DNA of 64,000 bases from Eutrophocola sp965661105 (lineage in GTDB: Bacteria; Pseudomonadota; Gammaproteobacteria; Pseudomonadales; Pseudohongiellaceae), in contig CBFICR010000002.1 in assembly GCA_965661105.1 (NCBI GenBank), positions 1 through 64,000 of the forward strand. Direction: 5' to 3'. Positions 7,766 to 16,822 of the stretch are shown here, piece after piece; the stretch's first letter is position 1; every line of letters starts with the position of its first letter. The notes beneath the pieces were generated by a model. That model was not told where the DNA came from. It did no database searches and saw only the letters and a program-made list of their open reading frames with translations. The position numbers and the translations under genes are program-made.

Positions 7766-8803
7766 ATGAAAAAACGAGATTTCTTGGCAGCACTCATGGC
7801 GGGAGGAGGCATTTCCTTCCTGAGCTCGCGCCTCTGGGATCAGTACAAGAATAATCGTTTGTCCTTTCCTGAATTACCGGATCTGGCGGACCTGTCATCT
7901 TTCAAGACAGCCGCTGATATAAGCCCCTCGGAAATTGCCTCCATGCCATCGGTGAATATCGATGACATCCCTGACCCCAATGGTCCTGGAATAGTGGTGG
8001 CGCCGGAAAATGATCTCGAAGATGGCTTCAAACACACCGAACGCGTTGTTGATGTCGACACGATTGATGAGCTCGAGGAAGACGAAGTCAATTTTTACCT
8101 GGAGAAAATCCGTAACTTCGACGGTGACTTTCCCGGTGATGTTTACCTGAGTGAAATCAACCAGCTTCTTCTGCAACCCACCATCGAACGCCTGGAACGG
8201 GTTCAACGTTTTATTGGCCATGGCAATTTCAACCTGATTGCCTTTGATGAAATGCTCTACTTTGCCCGCAATTATGAAGAGATTGGTGAATTTGATCCCG
8301 CCGAACTGGCATTCATGGAAGAAATATTTTTTAACGATGCCACCGATTACGGTTTCTTTGGCGAGAAAGTCAATCCGCAGCTGACCCACCGGATTAACCA
8401 GAATGAAGTAGAAAAAATTGGTGGCAGTGGCCATTACCTGCTCAAGGGTGATTCCCTGAAGCAGTATCAGTTAATCCATAAAGATGTGGGAGAAAAGTTG
8501 CTGCTCACCTCGGGCATTCGTAACGTGGTAAAACAGATGCATCTGTTCCTCTCCAAAACCCGGCAGTCCAACGGCAACCTGTCCAAGGCTTCCCGATCAC
8601 TGGCGCCCCCAGGCTATTCCTTCCATGGCATTGGCGACTTTGATGTGGGCAAGATCGGCCTGGGGGAAGCAAATTTCACTATCGATTTCTCCAATACCGA
8701 AGAGTTCAAACGCCTTATTACGCTGGGGTATGTGGATATTCGTTATACCGATACCAATCGCTACGGGGTTCGCTATGAACCCTGGCATATCAAGATCATC
8801 TAG
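7766..8803 (+). CDS. Exported M15-family (VanY-like) D-Ala-D-Ala carboxypeptidase
   Basis: This 345-residue protein has the zinc-peptidase signature of family M15 near its C-terminus. SFHGIGDFDVG (about 291-301) corresponds to the SxHxxGxAxD motif, and EPWHIKI at the very end to the ExWH motif. Such enzymes trim peptidoglycan stem peptides in the periplasm. The N-terminus MKKRDFLAALMAGGGISF is a signal sequence with a Lys-Arg pair, possibly Tat-like. About 200 residues between the signal and the catalytic domain are acidic and unrecognised. Enzyme class is well supported by the motifs; substrate is inferred from the family. Confidence 0.82.
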   Translation: MKKRDFLAALMAGGGISFLSSRLWDQYKNNRLSFPELPDLADLSSFKTAADISPSEIASMPSVNIDDIPDPNGPGIVVAPENDLEDGFKHTERVVDVDTIDELEEDEVNFYLEKIRNFDGDFPGDVYLSEINQLLLQPTIERLERVQRFIGHGNFNLIAFDEMLYFARNYEEIGEFDPAELAFMEEIFFNDATDYGFFGEKVNPQLTHRINQNEVEKIGGSGHYLLKGDSLKQYQLIHKDVGEKLLLTSGIRNVVKQMHLFLSKTRQSNGNLSKASRSLAPPGYSFHGIGDFDVGKIGLGEANFTIDFSNTEEFKRLITLGYVDIRYTDTNRYGVRYEPWHIKII

Positions 8804-8861
8804 GGAACCTCTGATTAAGTCCAGTGTGTCTCTGGGCTTTTCGCAAAGCCTTCAGAAGCAC

Positions 8862-9122
8862 TTAGACACCGGCAAAAGCCAGAAACTCCTCTGCGCTGAA
8901 TGGCCAGCCCAGCTCCTTCCCTGCATCCTCCCCGTCAGCAAACTTCAAAACCGGAATACGAATCCCGTAACGCTCAATGAGCAAATCCGATTCACTGATA
9001 TCCACTTCCTCGATGTCTATCTGAAGTCGATCGAGAAAGGGGCTTATCAGAGCATGGGCGGTTTCGCACAGGTGGCAGGCGGGGGTGGAATAAAGAATCA
9101 GGGTTTTCCTGCTGGCAGGCAT
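8862..9122 (-). CDS. Glutaredoxin-like protein (DUF836 family)
   Basis: This 86-residue thioredoxin-fold protein has a CxxC redox motif (TPACHLCETA, Cys at about 16 and 19) and the cis-proline segment RIPVLKF. Length and pattern match the DUF836 glutaredoxin family. It is probably a cytoplasmic thiol-disulfide oxidoreductase; its partner is unknown. AAGGA lies about 8 bases before the ATG. It stands alone, converging with the M15 peptidase gene. Confidence 0.88.
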   Translation of the reverse strand: MPASRKTLILYSTPACHLCETAHALISPFLDRLQIDIEEVDISESDLLIERYGIRIPVLKFADGEDAGKELGWPFSAEEFLAFAGV

Positions 9123-9501
9123 GTTTTTTTCCTTAAAATAATCACACTACAGGGATAGACATTGTGTATTGGCGGTCACACTATATAGAGCAGGCTGGTT
9201 GCCCTCAAGTAGTGGGCTCGAGCAGGCCTGACCGCTCACTTATATAGCAGATACGGGCATTTTCAATTTTCAATACGCAGGGATTCACTATAGAATCGAC
9301 GTTTTATTCGGGCAAGCTGCCCAACCAGTCAAGGACATAGCCTCCTTTTTACACACCGCTTTACGGCGCTTTATGGTCGGGGGCACTGGCGTAATACAGA
9401 GATATGTCGCTGGCACTTAATACCGGCAGCCATGTTTCGACCAAAGCTTGACTTGAGATTGACTAAACCACCAATCAATAAAGAAGTAAGAGACTCACCA
9501 C
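9123..9501. other. Gene-free region upstream of the Bat operon
   Basis: These 379 bases separate the divergent glutaredoxin-like gene and the Bat operon. They contain an inverted repeat GCGGTCA/TGACCGC (9172-9178 and 9229-9235). Each arm is followed by a similar TATATAG-containing segment (9179-9188 and 9237-9247). CACTATAGAAT near 9288 resembles a -10 region. This is the likely place for control of the Bat operon, but no known regulator site can be named. Confidence 0.35.
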
Positions 9502-10461
9502 ATGACGCAATTCGAAGTAATTACCACGCTGCAAACCTGGATGTCACAACAGATTATTGGCCAGGAAAAACTCATCGACCGGTTATTGATTGCGCTCCTC
9601 GCCGATGGTCATCTGCTGGTGGAAGGCGCCCCCGGGTTGGCCAAGACCAAGGCCATCAAGAACCTCTCTGAAGGCATTGAGGGTGACTTTCATCGCATCC
9701 AGTTCACTCCTGACCTGTTGCCCAGCGACATCACCGGAACAGAAATCTACCGCCCTGAAGATGGCAGTTTCCGTTTTCAGCAAGGCCCGATCTTCCATAA
9801 TCTGGTGCTTGCCGACGAGATCAACCGTGCTCCCGCCAAGGTACAGTCTGCCCTGCTCGAGGCAATGGCAGAGCATCAGGTCAGTGTAGGCCGCGAAACC
9901 TTTAAACTGCCCAAGCTATTTCTGGTGATGGCAACCCAGAACCCGATTGAACAGGAAGGCACCTACCCACTGCCTGAAGCCCAGCTCGACCGTTTCCTGA
10001 TGCATGTCACCGTGGGCTATCCGGATACGGACTCAGAACGAAAAATCCTCAACCTGGTGAGAAACGAAGCGCGCAATGAAGTCATGGAACCACCCGCCAT
10101 CGTGCCACAGGAAAGCCTGTTTCAGGCACGTCAGGAAGTGCTGAATATCCATATGGCCGAAACTGTAGAGGAATATATCCTGCAGCTGGTCATGGCGACA
10201 CGTAACCCCGGCCCCTATTCCGAGGAGCTGGAAAAATGGATCGATTTTGGCGCCAGCCCCCGAGGCACCATTTCTCTTGACCTGTGTTCCCGCGCCCATG
10301 CCTGGCTCAAGGGCAAGGATTTCGTCAGCCCGGAAGATATCCACGAGGTTTTTCATGATGTCCTGCGTCACCGTGTTTTGCTGAGCTTTGAAGCAGAAGC
10401 TGCCGGCGTCGATCCTGACTCTGTACTAACCAAAATTCTGGAACTCGTCCCTTCAGCCTAG
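9502..10461 (+). CDS. MoxR-family AAA+ ATPase of the Bat operon
   Basis: This 319-residue cytoplasmic chaperone-like ATPase has Walker A EGAPGLAKTKAIK (about 36-48), Walker B LVLADEINRA (about 100-109), sensor 1 in FLVMATQNPIEQEG, and a C-terminal lid domain. MoxR proteins work with VWA proteins, loading metal or activating partner complexes. It is the first gene of a six-gene operon whose later genes encode DUF58, DUF4381, two VWA proteins and BatD. The TTG start of the next gene lies 63 bases on. Confidence 0.95.
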   Translation: MTQFEVITTLQTWMSQQIIGQEKLIDRLLIALLADGHLLVEGAPGLAKTKAIKNLSEGIEGDFHRIQFTPDLLPSDITGTEIYRPEDGSFRFQQGPIFHNLVLADEINRAPAKVQSALLEAMAEHQVSVGRETFKLPKLFLVMATQNPIEQEGTYPLPEAQLDRFLMHVTVGYPDTDSERKILNLVRNEARNEVMEPPAIVPQESLFQARQEVLNIHMAETVEEYILQLVMATRNPGPYSEELEKWIDFGASPRGTISLDLCSRAHAWLKGKDFVSPEDIHEVFHDVLRHRVLLSFEAEAAGVDPDSVLTKILELVPSA

Positions 10462-10524
10462 ACCTGAACGTATTGAAATTTTCTGACCCAGCCCCATCAA
10501 GTCCAATGGACCAAGAGGAAAGCA

Positions 10525-11490
10525 TTGTCACGTAAACGTCAGCTAAATATTCAACAGGATCAGTATCGCAGTCGCGGTGCTTTCATTACGCTGGAACAAT
10601 TATTTGACCAGCGTCATGTCGCCAAATCCTTTGAACTGGATTACCAGTCACGCAGTCGACTGGGGATGTCCGGTTCGCATATTTCCAAGCACAAGGGGCG
10701 CGGTGTCGATTTTGAGGAATATCGGGCCTATCAGGCCGGTGACGATATCAGACAGATTGACTGGCGCGTGACAGCCCGTGTCGGACGCCCTTTTACCAAG
10801 GTGTTTCGGGAAGAACGCGAACGTCCGGTGATTATCGGCGTTGACCAGTGCCATAACATGTTTTTCGGCAGCCAGGTGGCATTCAAATCGGTGGTCGCTG
10901 CAGAAGCTGCCGCCATCATCTGTTGGACCACCGTGGACAATGGTGACCGGGTTGGCGGTGTAGTGTTCAATGACACTCTTAATGAACTGGTGAAACCACG
11001 ACGCAGCAAGCGCTCGGCCTTACGTTTTCTTGACACCCTGGCGCGCTACAATCAGGAACTGGTCGAGCACCATAGCGACCCTGCCCTGAGTGAGAAGAAT
11101 TATCTGCTGAGCGCCCTTGAGCAGATGTATCGTATTACCCGACCTGGCTCCAATGTTTACCTGATCAGTGATTTTCAGACTTTTGATGACAAGTGCCGCC
11201 AGTACCTGCACCAACTGGCCCTGCATAACAGCGTGACCTGTATTTTTGTTTACGACGCGCTGGAAGAAAACCTGCCGATTCCCGGAGTCTACAGCATCAC
11301 CGATGGACAGCAGCGCAGTACAATCAACACCTACAAAAGTAGCGTCAGAACACTCTATCACGAGCAATTTGAGGTTCGCCTCGGTATGCTCAGAAACGAA
11401 TTCAACAAAATGAAAGTACCCCTGATTCCCCTGCGGACTGACCAGGTGGTACTGGAACAAATGGAAACATGGAAGCAGAAGACCCGTTAA
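10525..11490 (+). CDS. DUF58 domain protein of the Bat operon
   Basis: This 321-residue protein carries the DUF58 signature DFEEYRAYQAGDDIRQIDWR (about 65-84) followed by FREERERPV. The family has a degenerate VWA-like fold and always accompanies MoxR. No membrane segment is seen, so it is probably cytoplasmic. The start is a TTG with AGAGGA just upstream. The end overlaps the next gene by 22 bases, which points to translational coupling. Confidence 0.92.
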   Translation: MSRKRQLNIQQDQYRSRGAFITLEQLFDQRHVAKSFELDYQSRSRLGMSGSHISKHKGRGVDFEEYRAYQAGDDIRQIDWRVTARVGRPFTKVFREERERPVIIGVDQCHNMFFGSQVAFKSVVAAEAAAIICWTTVDNGDRVGGVVFNDTLNELVKPRRSKRSALRFLDTLARYNQELVEHHSDPALSEKNYLLSALEQMYRITRPGSNVYLISDFQTFDDKCRQYLHQLALHNSVTCIFVYDALEENLPIPGVYSITDGQQRSTINTYKSSVRTLYHEQFEVRLGMLRNEFNKMKVPLIPLRTDQVVLEQMETWKQKTR

Positions 11491-12020
11491 GCCAGCTCCG
11501 CGATATCCATTTACCGGAAGCGGTCACCTTCTGGCCGCCAGCCCCTGGCTGGTGGTTTTTGCTGGTGCTCATTCTTATTGGTCTGGGTTTCATTTACCGG
11601 AAAGCAATTATTGCCATGATTCAGCGGCGTAAACTTGCCAATGTGCTGGAAGAACTGGAGCAGGCCTATCGCCATTATCAGGAACAGGCCGCCTTTGAAC
11701 ACAAGCGTAACCAGGCTGGCCTGGATTTTCTTGCCAGCATCAATATCCTCTTGAACAGAGTGGCGATTGTCATGTTCCCACAGGCGCCTTCTGAAAAACT
11801 CAGTGGTGCTCAATGGCTCGATTTCCTCGACAGTTTTGACGCTGGTTCGGAGTTTTCCCGGGGCGCCGGCCGAGTGCTGGCAGACGGTATTTATCAACGC
11901 CGCTTTGATGCCGACACTGATGCGCTTTATGCATTGGTAAAACGCTGGATTGAAAAACGCTACCAGGAAAAAAACACTGCCCATACCCAGCGCTTTGCGC
12001 AAACGGAGTCATCATCATGA
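11469..12020 (+). CDS. DUF4381 single-pass membrane protein
   Basis: This 183-residue protein has the order known for DUF4381. A short N-terminus containing LSQLRDIHLPEAVTFWPPAP leads to one transmembrane helix (WWFLLVLILIGLGFIY, about 28-44), then a cytoplasmic alpha-helical domain. It is a constant member of proteobacterial Bat operons. Its biochemical role is unknown; a scaffold between DUF58 and the membrane VWA proteins is inference. It overlaps both neighbours. Confidence 0.9.
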   Translation: MEAEDPLSQLRDIHLPEAVTFWPPAPGWWFLLVLILIGLGFIYRKAIIAMIQRRKLANVLEELEQAYRHYQEQAAFEHKRNQAGLDFLASINILLNRVAIVMFPQAPSEKLSGAQWLDFLDSFDAGSEFSRGAGRVLADGIYQRRFDADTDALYALVKRWIEKRYQEKNTAHTQRFAQTESSS

Positions 12021-13081
12021 TTCAGTTTGTCTGGCTTTGGGCTTTCTTTTTTCTGCCGCTACCCTGGCTTTGCCATCGTTTGCTGCCACGCGCCGCCAAT
12101 CGCGATGCGTCCCTCTATGTACCGTTTTTTAATTCACTTTCAACCATTGAAAAAACAGCACCAAAAATTGGCGCACGCAACCGACTGATTGCCGTACTGG
12201 CCATTCTCAGCTGGTTGTTGCTGGTCACTGCAGCCAGTCGGCCACAGTGGGTAGGCGAACCTATCCAGTTACCCACCACGGGACGTGATCTGATGCTGGC
12301 AGTGGATATCTCCGGCTCCATGGAAGCACAGGACATCCAGTTAAGTGGTCAGAATGCAACGCGCCTGCAGGTGGTGAAATCAGTGGTGGGCGATTTTGTT
12401 GAAAGACGTACCGGTGACCGTCTTGGCCTTATTCTGTTTGCCGCCAGAGCCTATACCCAGGCGCCCCTGACCTTCGACCGGGACACCGTGGAAACCCTGC
12501 TCTATGAAGCCGAGATCGGCATTATCGAGGAAAACGCCACTGCCATTGGCGATGCTATTGGTCTGGGCGTGAAACACTTGCGTGAACGGCCCGAAACCAG
12601 CCGTATTCTGATTCTTCTCACCGATGGCGTAAATAATGCCGGTGAAGTCTCTCCTACGCAGGCCGGAGATCTGGCGGCGCGGGAAAACATTAAAATTTAT
12701 ACGATCGGTATTGGCGCTGATGCATCGAGTTCAAACTCACTGTTTGGACCGCGTACCATAAACCCCTCAGCGGACCTGGACGAAGACAGCCTGACCCAGA
12801 TTGCCGTTAATACCGGTGGCCAGTATTTCCGGGCCAGAGACCGTGAGGAGCTGGAAAATATTTATGGTCTGCTGGATGAACTGGAGCCGGTGGAACAGGA
12901 AGCTGAAACCTTTCGTCCCACCTCCGCGCTGTTTTACTGGCCCCTTGGTGTGGCCGCAGCACTTAGCTTTCTGATCGCTCTTCTGCGCATGCCCTGGGGA
13001 ATATTATTCGCCGGCAACCGCCAGTCAGCAGCGACCCAAAACATTGCTGCACAAGAGAGCACCATGGAGGTCAAGGCATGA
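12017..13081 (+). CDS. batA: BatA-like VWA-domain membrane protein
   Basis: This 354-residue inner-membrane protein has an N-terminal helix pair (about 1-20 and 57-75), a von Willebrand A domain at about 90-290 and a C-terminal helix (about 308-328). The metal-binding MIDAS motif is complete: DISGSM near residue 97, and LTDGVNNAGEV in the second part. BatA is linked to aerotolerance and stress resistance in Bacteroides and Leptospira; the exact function in proteobacteria is open. It overlaps the preceding and following genes by 4 bases each. Confidence 0.93.
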   Translation: MIQFVWLWAFFFLPLPWLCHRLLPRAANRDASLYVPFFNSLSTIEKTAPKIGARNRLIAVLAILSWLLLVTAASRPQWVGEPIQLPTTGRDLMLAVDISGSMEAQDIQLSGQNATRLQVVKSVVGDFVERRTGDRLGLILFAARAYTQAPLTFDRDTVETLLYEAEIGIIEENATAIGDAIGLGVKHLRERPETSRILILLTDGVNNAGEVSPTQAGDLAARENIKIYTIGIGADASSSNSLFGPRTINPSADLDEDSLTQIAVNTGGQYFRARDREELENIYGLLDELEPVEQEAETFRPTSALFYWPLGVAAALSFLIALLRMPWGILFAGNRQSAATQNIAAQESTMEVKA

Positions 13082-14883
13082 ACCCCCTCCTGAGTCCCGA
13101 AATCCTGGAAAATTTCCACTTTCTCAGGCCGATGTTTTTATATGGGTTGATTCCTGCGCTGATCCTGGTTTTCTTGCTGCTTTTTATACAAAGTACACGC
13201 AGTACCTGGTCACGGGCAATTGATCCTTCCCTGCTGCCATTCCTGCTGGACAAGAACAGCTCTCCGCGTCGGGTCTACCCACTTTTCGGATTATTGCTGT
13301 TATGGACTCTTGGCCTTATCGCTCTGGCCGGACCCGTGTGGCAACAGATTCCCGTACCGGTTCAGGAACGTGAAGATGCACTGGTTATCGTGGCGGATAT
13401 GTCATTGTCCATGTACGCCAATGATGTGGCGCCTAATCGCGCTGTTCGGGCCCAGCGTAAAATCATTGATGTGCTGGCTACCCGCAGGGAAGAAGGCCAG
13501 ACCGCGTTGGTGGTTTATGCCGGTGATGCCCACGCGGTTACCCCACTGACCGATGATGTGGAAACCATCAATAACCTGGTGTCATCTCTGGAACCCAATA
13601 TTATGCCGATGCTGGGAAGCAGTCCTGACAGCGGCATTCAGCTGGCGCTGGAGTTACTGGAAAATGCCAGTCTGCCCCAGGCCCAGATTCTGCTTATCAC
13701 TGATGGCATCAATGCCAATGATATTGGTGCCATCAGAAACAGCCTGCGCGGTACCCAGCACACCCTGTCAGTATTGGGGGTGGGCACTGAAGATGGTGCA
13801 CCAATCCCCATGGCTGAAGGTGGCTTTCTGCGTGATAACAACAACGCTATTGTCATTCCAAGACTGCAGCGCAATCTGCTACAGGATCTCGCCCAGGAAA
13901 CCAGCGGCCGCTATGCCGATGCCCTGTTAACCGATGAAGACATTAGTTACCTGCTGGACCAGAGTGTTTTTGACGAAAATGAAAACCTGATTGATGTAGA
14001 GCGCGAATTTGATATCTGGTATGAAGCTGGTCCCTGGCTGTTACTGCTGGTATTGCCTCTGGCAGCGCTGACTTTTCGTCGTGGCTGGTTGCTGGGTTTA
14101 TGCCTGTCTATCATCTTTGTGCCGGAGCGCGATGTCTATGCCTGGGAATTGAAGGACCTGTGGGTAAAGAAGGATATCCAGGGTACTGAAGCGTTTGCTG
14201 AAGAGGATTTTGAGCAGGCGGCCAACCTGTTTCAGGACAAGGAATGGCGTGCTGCAGCCAACTACCGTGTCGGTAATTATGAAAATACCATCGCCGATCT
14301 CGGTCTTCTTGAGGATGCCGAGTCCCATTATAATCGGGGTAATGCGCTGGCCCGGATGAATCGCTATCCTGAAGCCATTGCCGCGTATGACCAGACCCTG
14401 GCACTGGCTCCTGACCATGAAGATGCGCAGTTCAACAAGGAACTGCTGGAACAAATCATGGAGGAACAGGAACAACAGCAGCAGGAGCAGCAACAACAGG
14501 ACAGCGAAGGCGAAAACCAGGATCAGGAACAGGAAAGTCAGCAGCAGGAAAACCAGGAACAGCAACAACAGAATCAGGAACAACAGTCTGAGCAATCAGA
14601 GCAGGAACAGGATCAGCAGCAACAACAGCAGCAGGATCAGCAGCAGGAATCCGACCAGGACAGTGAAAGTGAGCCTCAGGACCAGGAAAGCCAGGAACCC
14701 CAGGAAGGTGAGCAGCCAGATTCCGAAGAAGAACAGGCCATGCAGCAATGGCTCAGGAGAATTCCTGATGATCCCGGTGAACTCTTGAGGCGAAAGTTCC
14801 AATACCAGGCCGCACGACGCCGCTTTGAACAGATTCAAAACCCCAACCTGGCTGAACAGGAAGAAAACGGACAGAAATGGTGA
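13078..14883 (+). CDS. BatB-BatC fusion: VWA domain, TPR and Gln/Glu-rich linker
   Basis: This 601-residue protein joins two functions that are separate genes in some bacteria. The BatB part has N-terminal helices, a VWA domain with MIDAS DMSLSM (about 107-112) and ITDGINAND, and a helix near 318-345. The BatC part has TPR units (AESHYNRGNALARMNRYPEA and following, about 415-450). A strikingly Gln/Glu-rich tract covers about residues 460-555 (14459-14740), and a basic C-terminal segment follows. The tract is encoded mostly by CAG, CAA and GAA codons and is probably prone to length change. BatD follows with a 7-base overlap. Confidence 0.92.
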   Translation: MNPLLSPEILENFHFLRPMFLYGLIPALILVFLLLFIQSTRSTWSRAIDPSLLPFLLDKNSSPRRVYPLFGLLLLWTLGLIALAGPVWQQIPVPVQEREDALVIVADMSLSMYANDVAPNRAVRAQRKIIDVLATRREEGQTALVVYAGDAHAVTPLTDDVETINNLVSSLEPNIMPMLGSSPDSGIQLALELLENASLPQAQILLITDGINANDIGAIRNSLRGTQHTLSVLGVGTEDGAPIPMAEGGFLRDNNNAIVIPRLQRNLLQDLAQETSGRYADALLTDEDISYLLDQSVFDENENLIDVEREFDIWYEAGPWLLLLVLPLAALTFRRGWLLGLCLSIIFVPERDVYAWELKDLWVKKDIQGTEAFAEEDFEQAANLFQDKEWRAAANYRVGNYENTIADLGLLEDAESHYNRGNALARMNRYPEAIAAYDQTLALAPDHEDAQFNKELLEQIMEEQEQQQQEQQQQDSEGENQDQEQESQQQENQEQQQQNQEQQSEQSEQEQDQQQQQQQDQQQESDQDSESEPQDQESQEPQEGEQPDSEEEQAMQQWLRRIPDDPGELLRRKFQYQAARRRFEQIQNPNLAEQEENGQKW

Positions 14884-16661
14884 ACCGATCAACATTTAAA
14901 TTATTTCTCGCAAGCTGCATGCTGTTTACCAGCTTGATGGCAGTAAGTCAGACTGACACACAGCCTCTGAGTGCCTTTGTCGACAGAAATGACATTAGCC
15001 TGAATGAGCTGCTTACCCTGACCATCAGGGTCGATAACTCACTGGGTAATGCGCGCCCTTCCCTTGCCGGCCTGAATCGGGATTTCGAACAGATTGGCAA
15101 CGTCAATACACGCAGTTCCTATACCAATATCAACGGTACCGTACAGTCTTTTGTTGATTACATCGTACAACTGCGGGCCCGCTCCACCGGCACCCTGACA
15201 ATTCCGTCATTCAGAATCGGTGGCGAGGTGTCCAGCCCTATTAGTATTTCAGTTGGCGAGGCTGACCAATTGAGTAATAGCAGCACCGATGAAATATTTA
15301 TTGTGTCCGAGGTCAGCAAGGAAAGCATTTATGTACAGGAACAGCTTCTGTATACCATCAAACTTTATTACTCCATCAGCTTTGACCAGGGCGCTCAACT
15401 TACTTCGCCTCAGGTAGCCGATGCCGTCGTACAGCAGCTGGGCAGCGACGAAACCTATTCAGAAATAGTCGAGGGTGTACGCTACAACGTCACCGAGCGC
15501 AATTTTGTCATTTTCCCCCAGAGCAGTGGCGAACTGACTATCCCGCCCGTCTATTTCACTGCCACCGTCGGCAGACGCGGCGGTCTCACCCGCTTTTTCA
15601 ACAACCGCACCACAGTACGTGAAATCAATCTTGCCAGTGACCTGCATGCCATTGAGGTACTTGGGAAACCGGCAAATTTTCCGGGACAAACCTGGTTACC
15701 CGCGGCCAATATCGCCATTATTGAAAGCTGGACCGGCCCGGTTGATGAGCTCACCATTGGCGAATCCGTAACCCGCAATATTCAGATCAGCGCCAGTGGC
15801 CTGAGTAGTTCGCTGCTGCCGGGAATAAGCTATGAAGATTTACCCGGACTCAAGTTTTACCCTGACCAGCCAACCAGTGAAGATTCAGCCAACGAACGCG
15901 GCGTGACAGGATCGCGCACCGAAGGCACGGCTATTGTGCCGTCTGAAGCAGGCGATTTTGTGATTCCTGAAGTCGTCATTCCCTGGTGGAATACCACCAC
16001 AGACTCTCTCGAACGTGCGGTGATTCCGGCGCGAACACTGACGGTTCAGCCCGGCACTGCCGGCAGTCAGCCGTTTAGCGGCAATTTACCGAACATCCCG
16101 TTAAACCAGGTCACGCTGGATACCGCCACGGCCTTGCCAGCGACACAGACATCGGGGCTGTATCTGTTCTGGATAACGGCTACCGCAGTATTTGCCGTCG
16201 CCTGGTTTTTCTCCACCGCCATGTGGCTGCGTAGCAGACGAATGCTCGCCTTTGTCAGTACGGCAACACCTGCCATGATGCCGCAGAAAAAACAGCGCAA
16301 ACAGGACAAACCTGCCTCTGTGGATGCAGGGATGGCACTGAAAGTACTCAAGACGGCAATAGATAAAGGCAATGCGGCTGATATTAAACGTTGCCTGATT
16401 GCCTGGGCACAGGCCTTTTACGAGGATGAAACACTCCTGACACTGTCCCAGATCTCGCGACGGGCAGACACCGATGAGCTGAATGAGTTACTGAATCACC
16501 TGGAACAGTCACTGTACAGTGACAAAACCGGAGAAAGTCAGGAAAAGGGCCCGGCAGATCACAAGAAACTGCTTTCCATTATTAGCAGCCTGCACAAACA
16601 AGGGGCCGTTAAAGGCAAGTCAAAAAACGATTACAGTTTGCCTCCCCTGTATAAAAATTAA
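14877..16661 (+). CDS. batD: BatD-like protein
   Basis: This 594-residue protein has a signal peptide (ending near SLMAVSQ), a large periplasmic beta-rich region with repeated immunoglobulin-like segments (about 25-400), one membrane helix near 424-446 (LYLFWITATAVFAVAWFF) and a cytoplasmic helical tail. This is the layout of BatD, annotated as an oxygen-tolerance protein. It closes the operon. Its partner in the periplasm is not known. Confidence 0.9.
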   Translation: MVNRSTFKLFLASCMLFTSLMAVSQTDTQPLSAFVDRNDISLNELLTLTIRVDNSLGNARPSLAGLNRDFEQIGNVNTRSSYTNINGTVQSFVDYIVQLRARSTGTLTIPSFRIGGEVSSPISISVGEADQLSNSSTDEIFIVSEVSKESIYVQEQLLYTIKLYYSISFDQGAQLTSPQVADAVVQQLGSDETYSEIVEGVRYNVTERNFVIFPQSSGELTIPPVYFTATVGRRGGLTRFFNNRTTVREINLASDLHAIEVLGKPANFPGQTWLPAANIAIIESWTGPVDELTIGESVTRNIQISASGLSSSLLPGISYEDLPGLKFYPDQPTSEDSANERGVTGSRTEGTAIVPSEAGDFVIPEVVIPWWNTTTDSLERAVIPARTLTVQPGTAGSQPFSGNLPNIPLNQVTLDTATALPATQTSGLYLFWITATAVFAVAWFFSTAMWLRSRRMLAFVSTATPAMMPQKKQRKQDKPASVDAGMALKVLKTAIDKGNAADIKRCLIAWAQAFYEDETLLTLSQISRRADTDELNELLNHLEQSLYSDKTGESQEKGPADHKKLLSIISSLHKQGAVKGKSKNDYSLPPLYKN

Positions 16662-16822
16662 GGGTTACAGGACAAGCTATCTTGCCCTTTTTCTGTATTA
16701 GCCTGATTATTTGTATAGCCGTAACTCTCTTTTATAGTTTTCTATATAGTTTCTACTTTCCTGCAGAATCTGCCAACAGGCTTATTGTGCACCCTGATGA
16801 ATTTGTTTAAAGGCAACTACCT

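Noticed and set aside
8804..8822. GGGAACCTCTGATTAAGT, which resembles the end of some small mobile repeats
   Set aside because: Only one end is present and no second copy was found in the window.
14459..14740. Possible CRISPR-like or tandem repeat array
   Set aside because: The repetition is in-frame Gln/Glu codon bias of a coding region, without constant repeat units or spacers.
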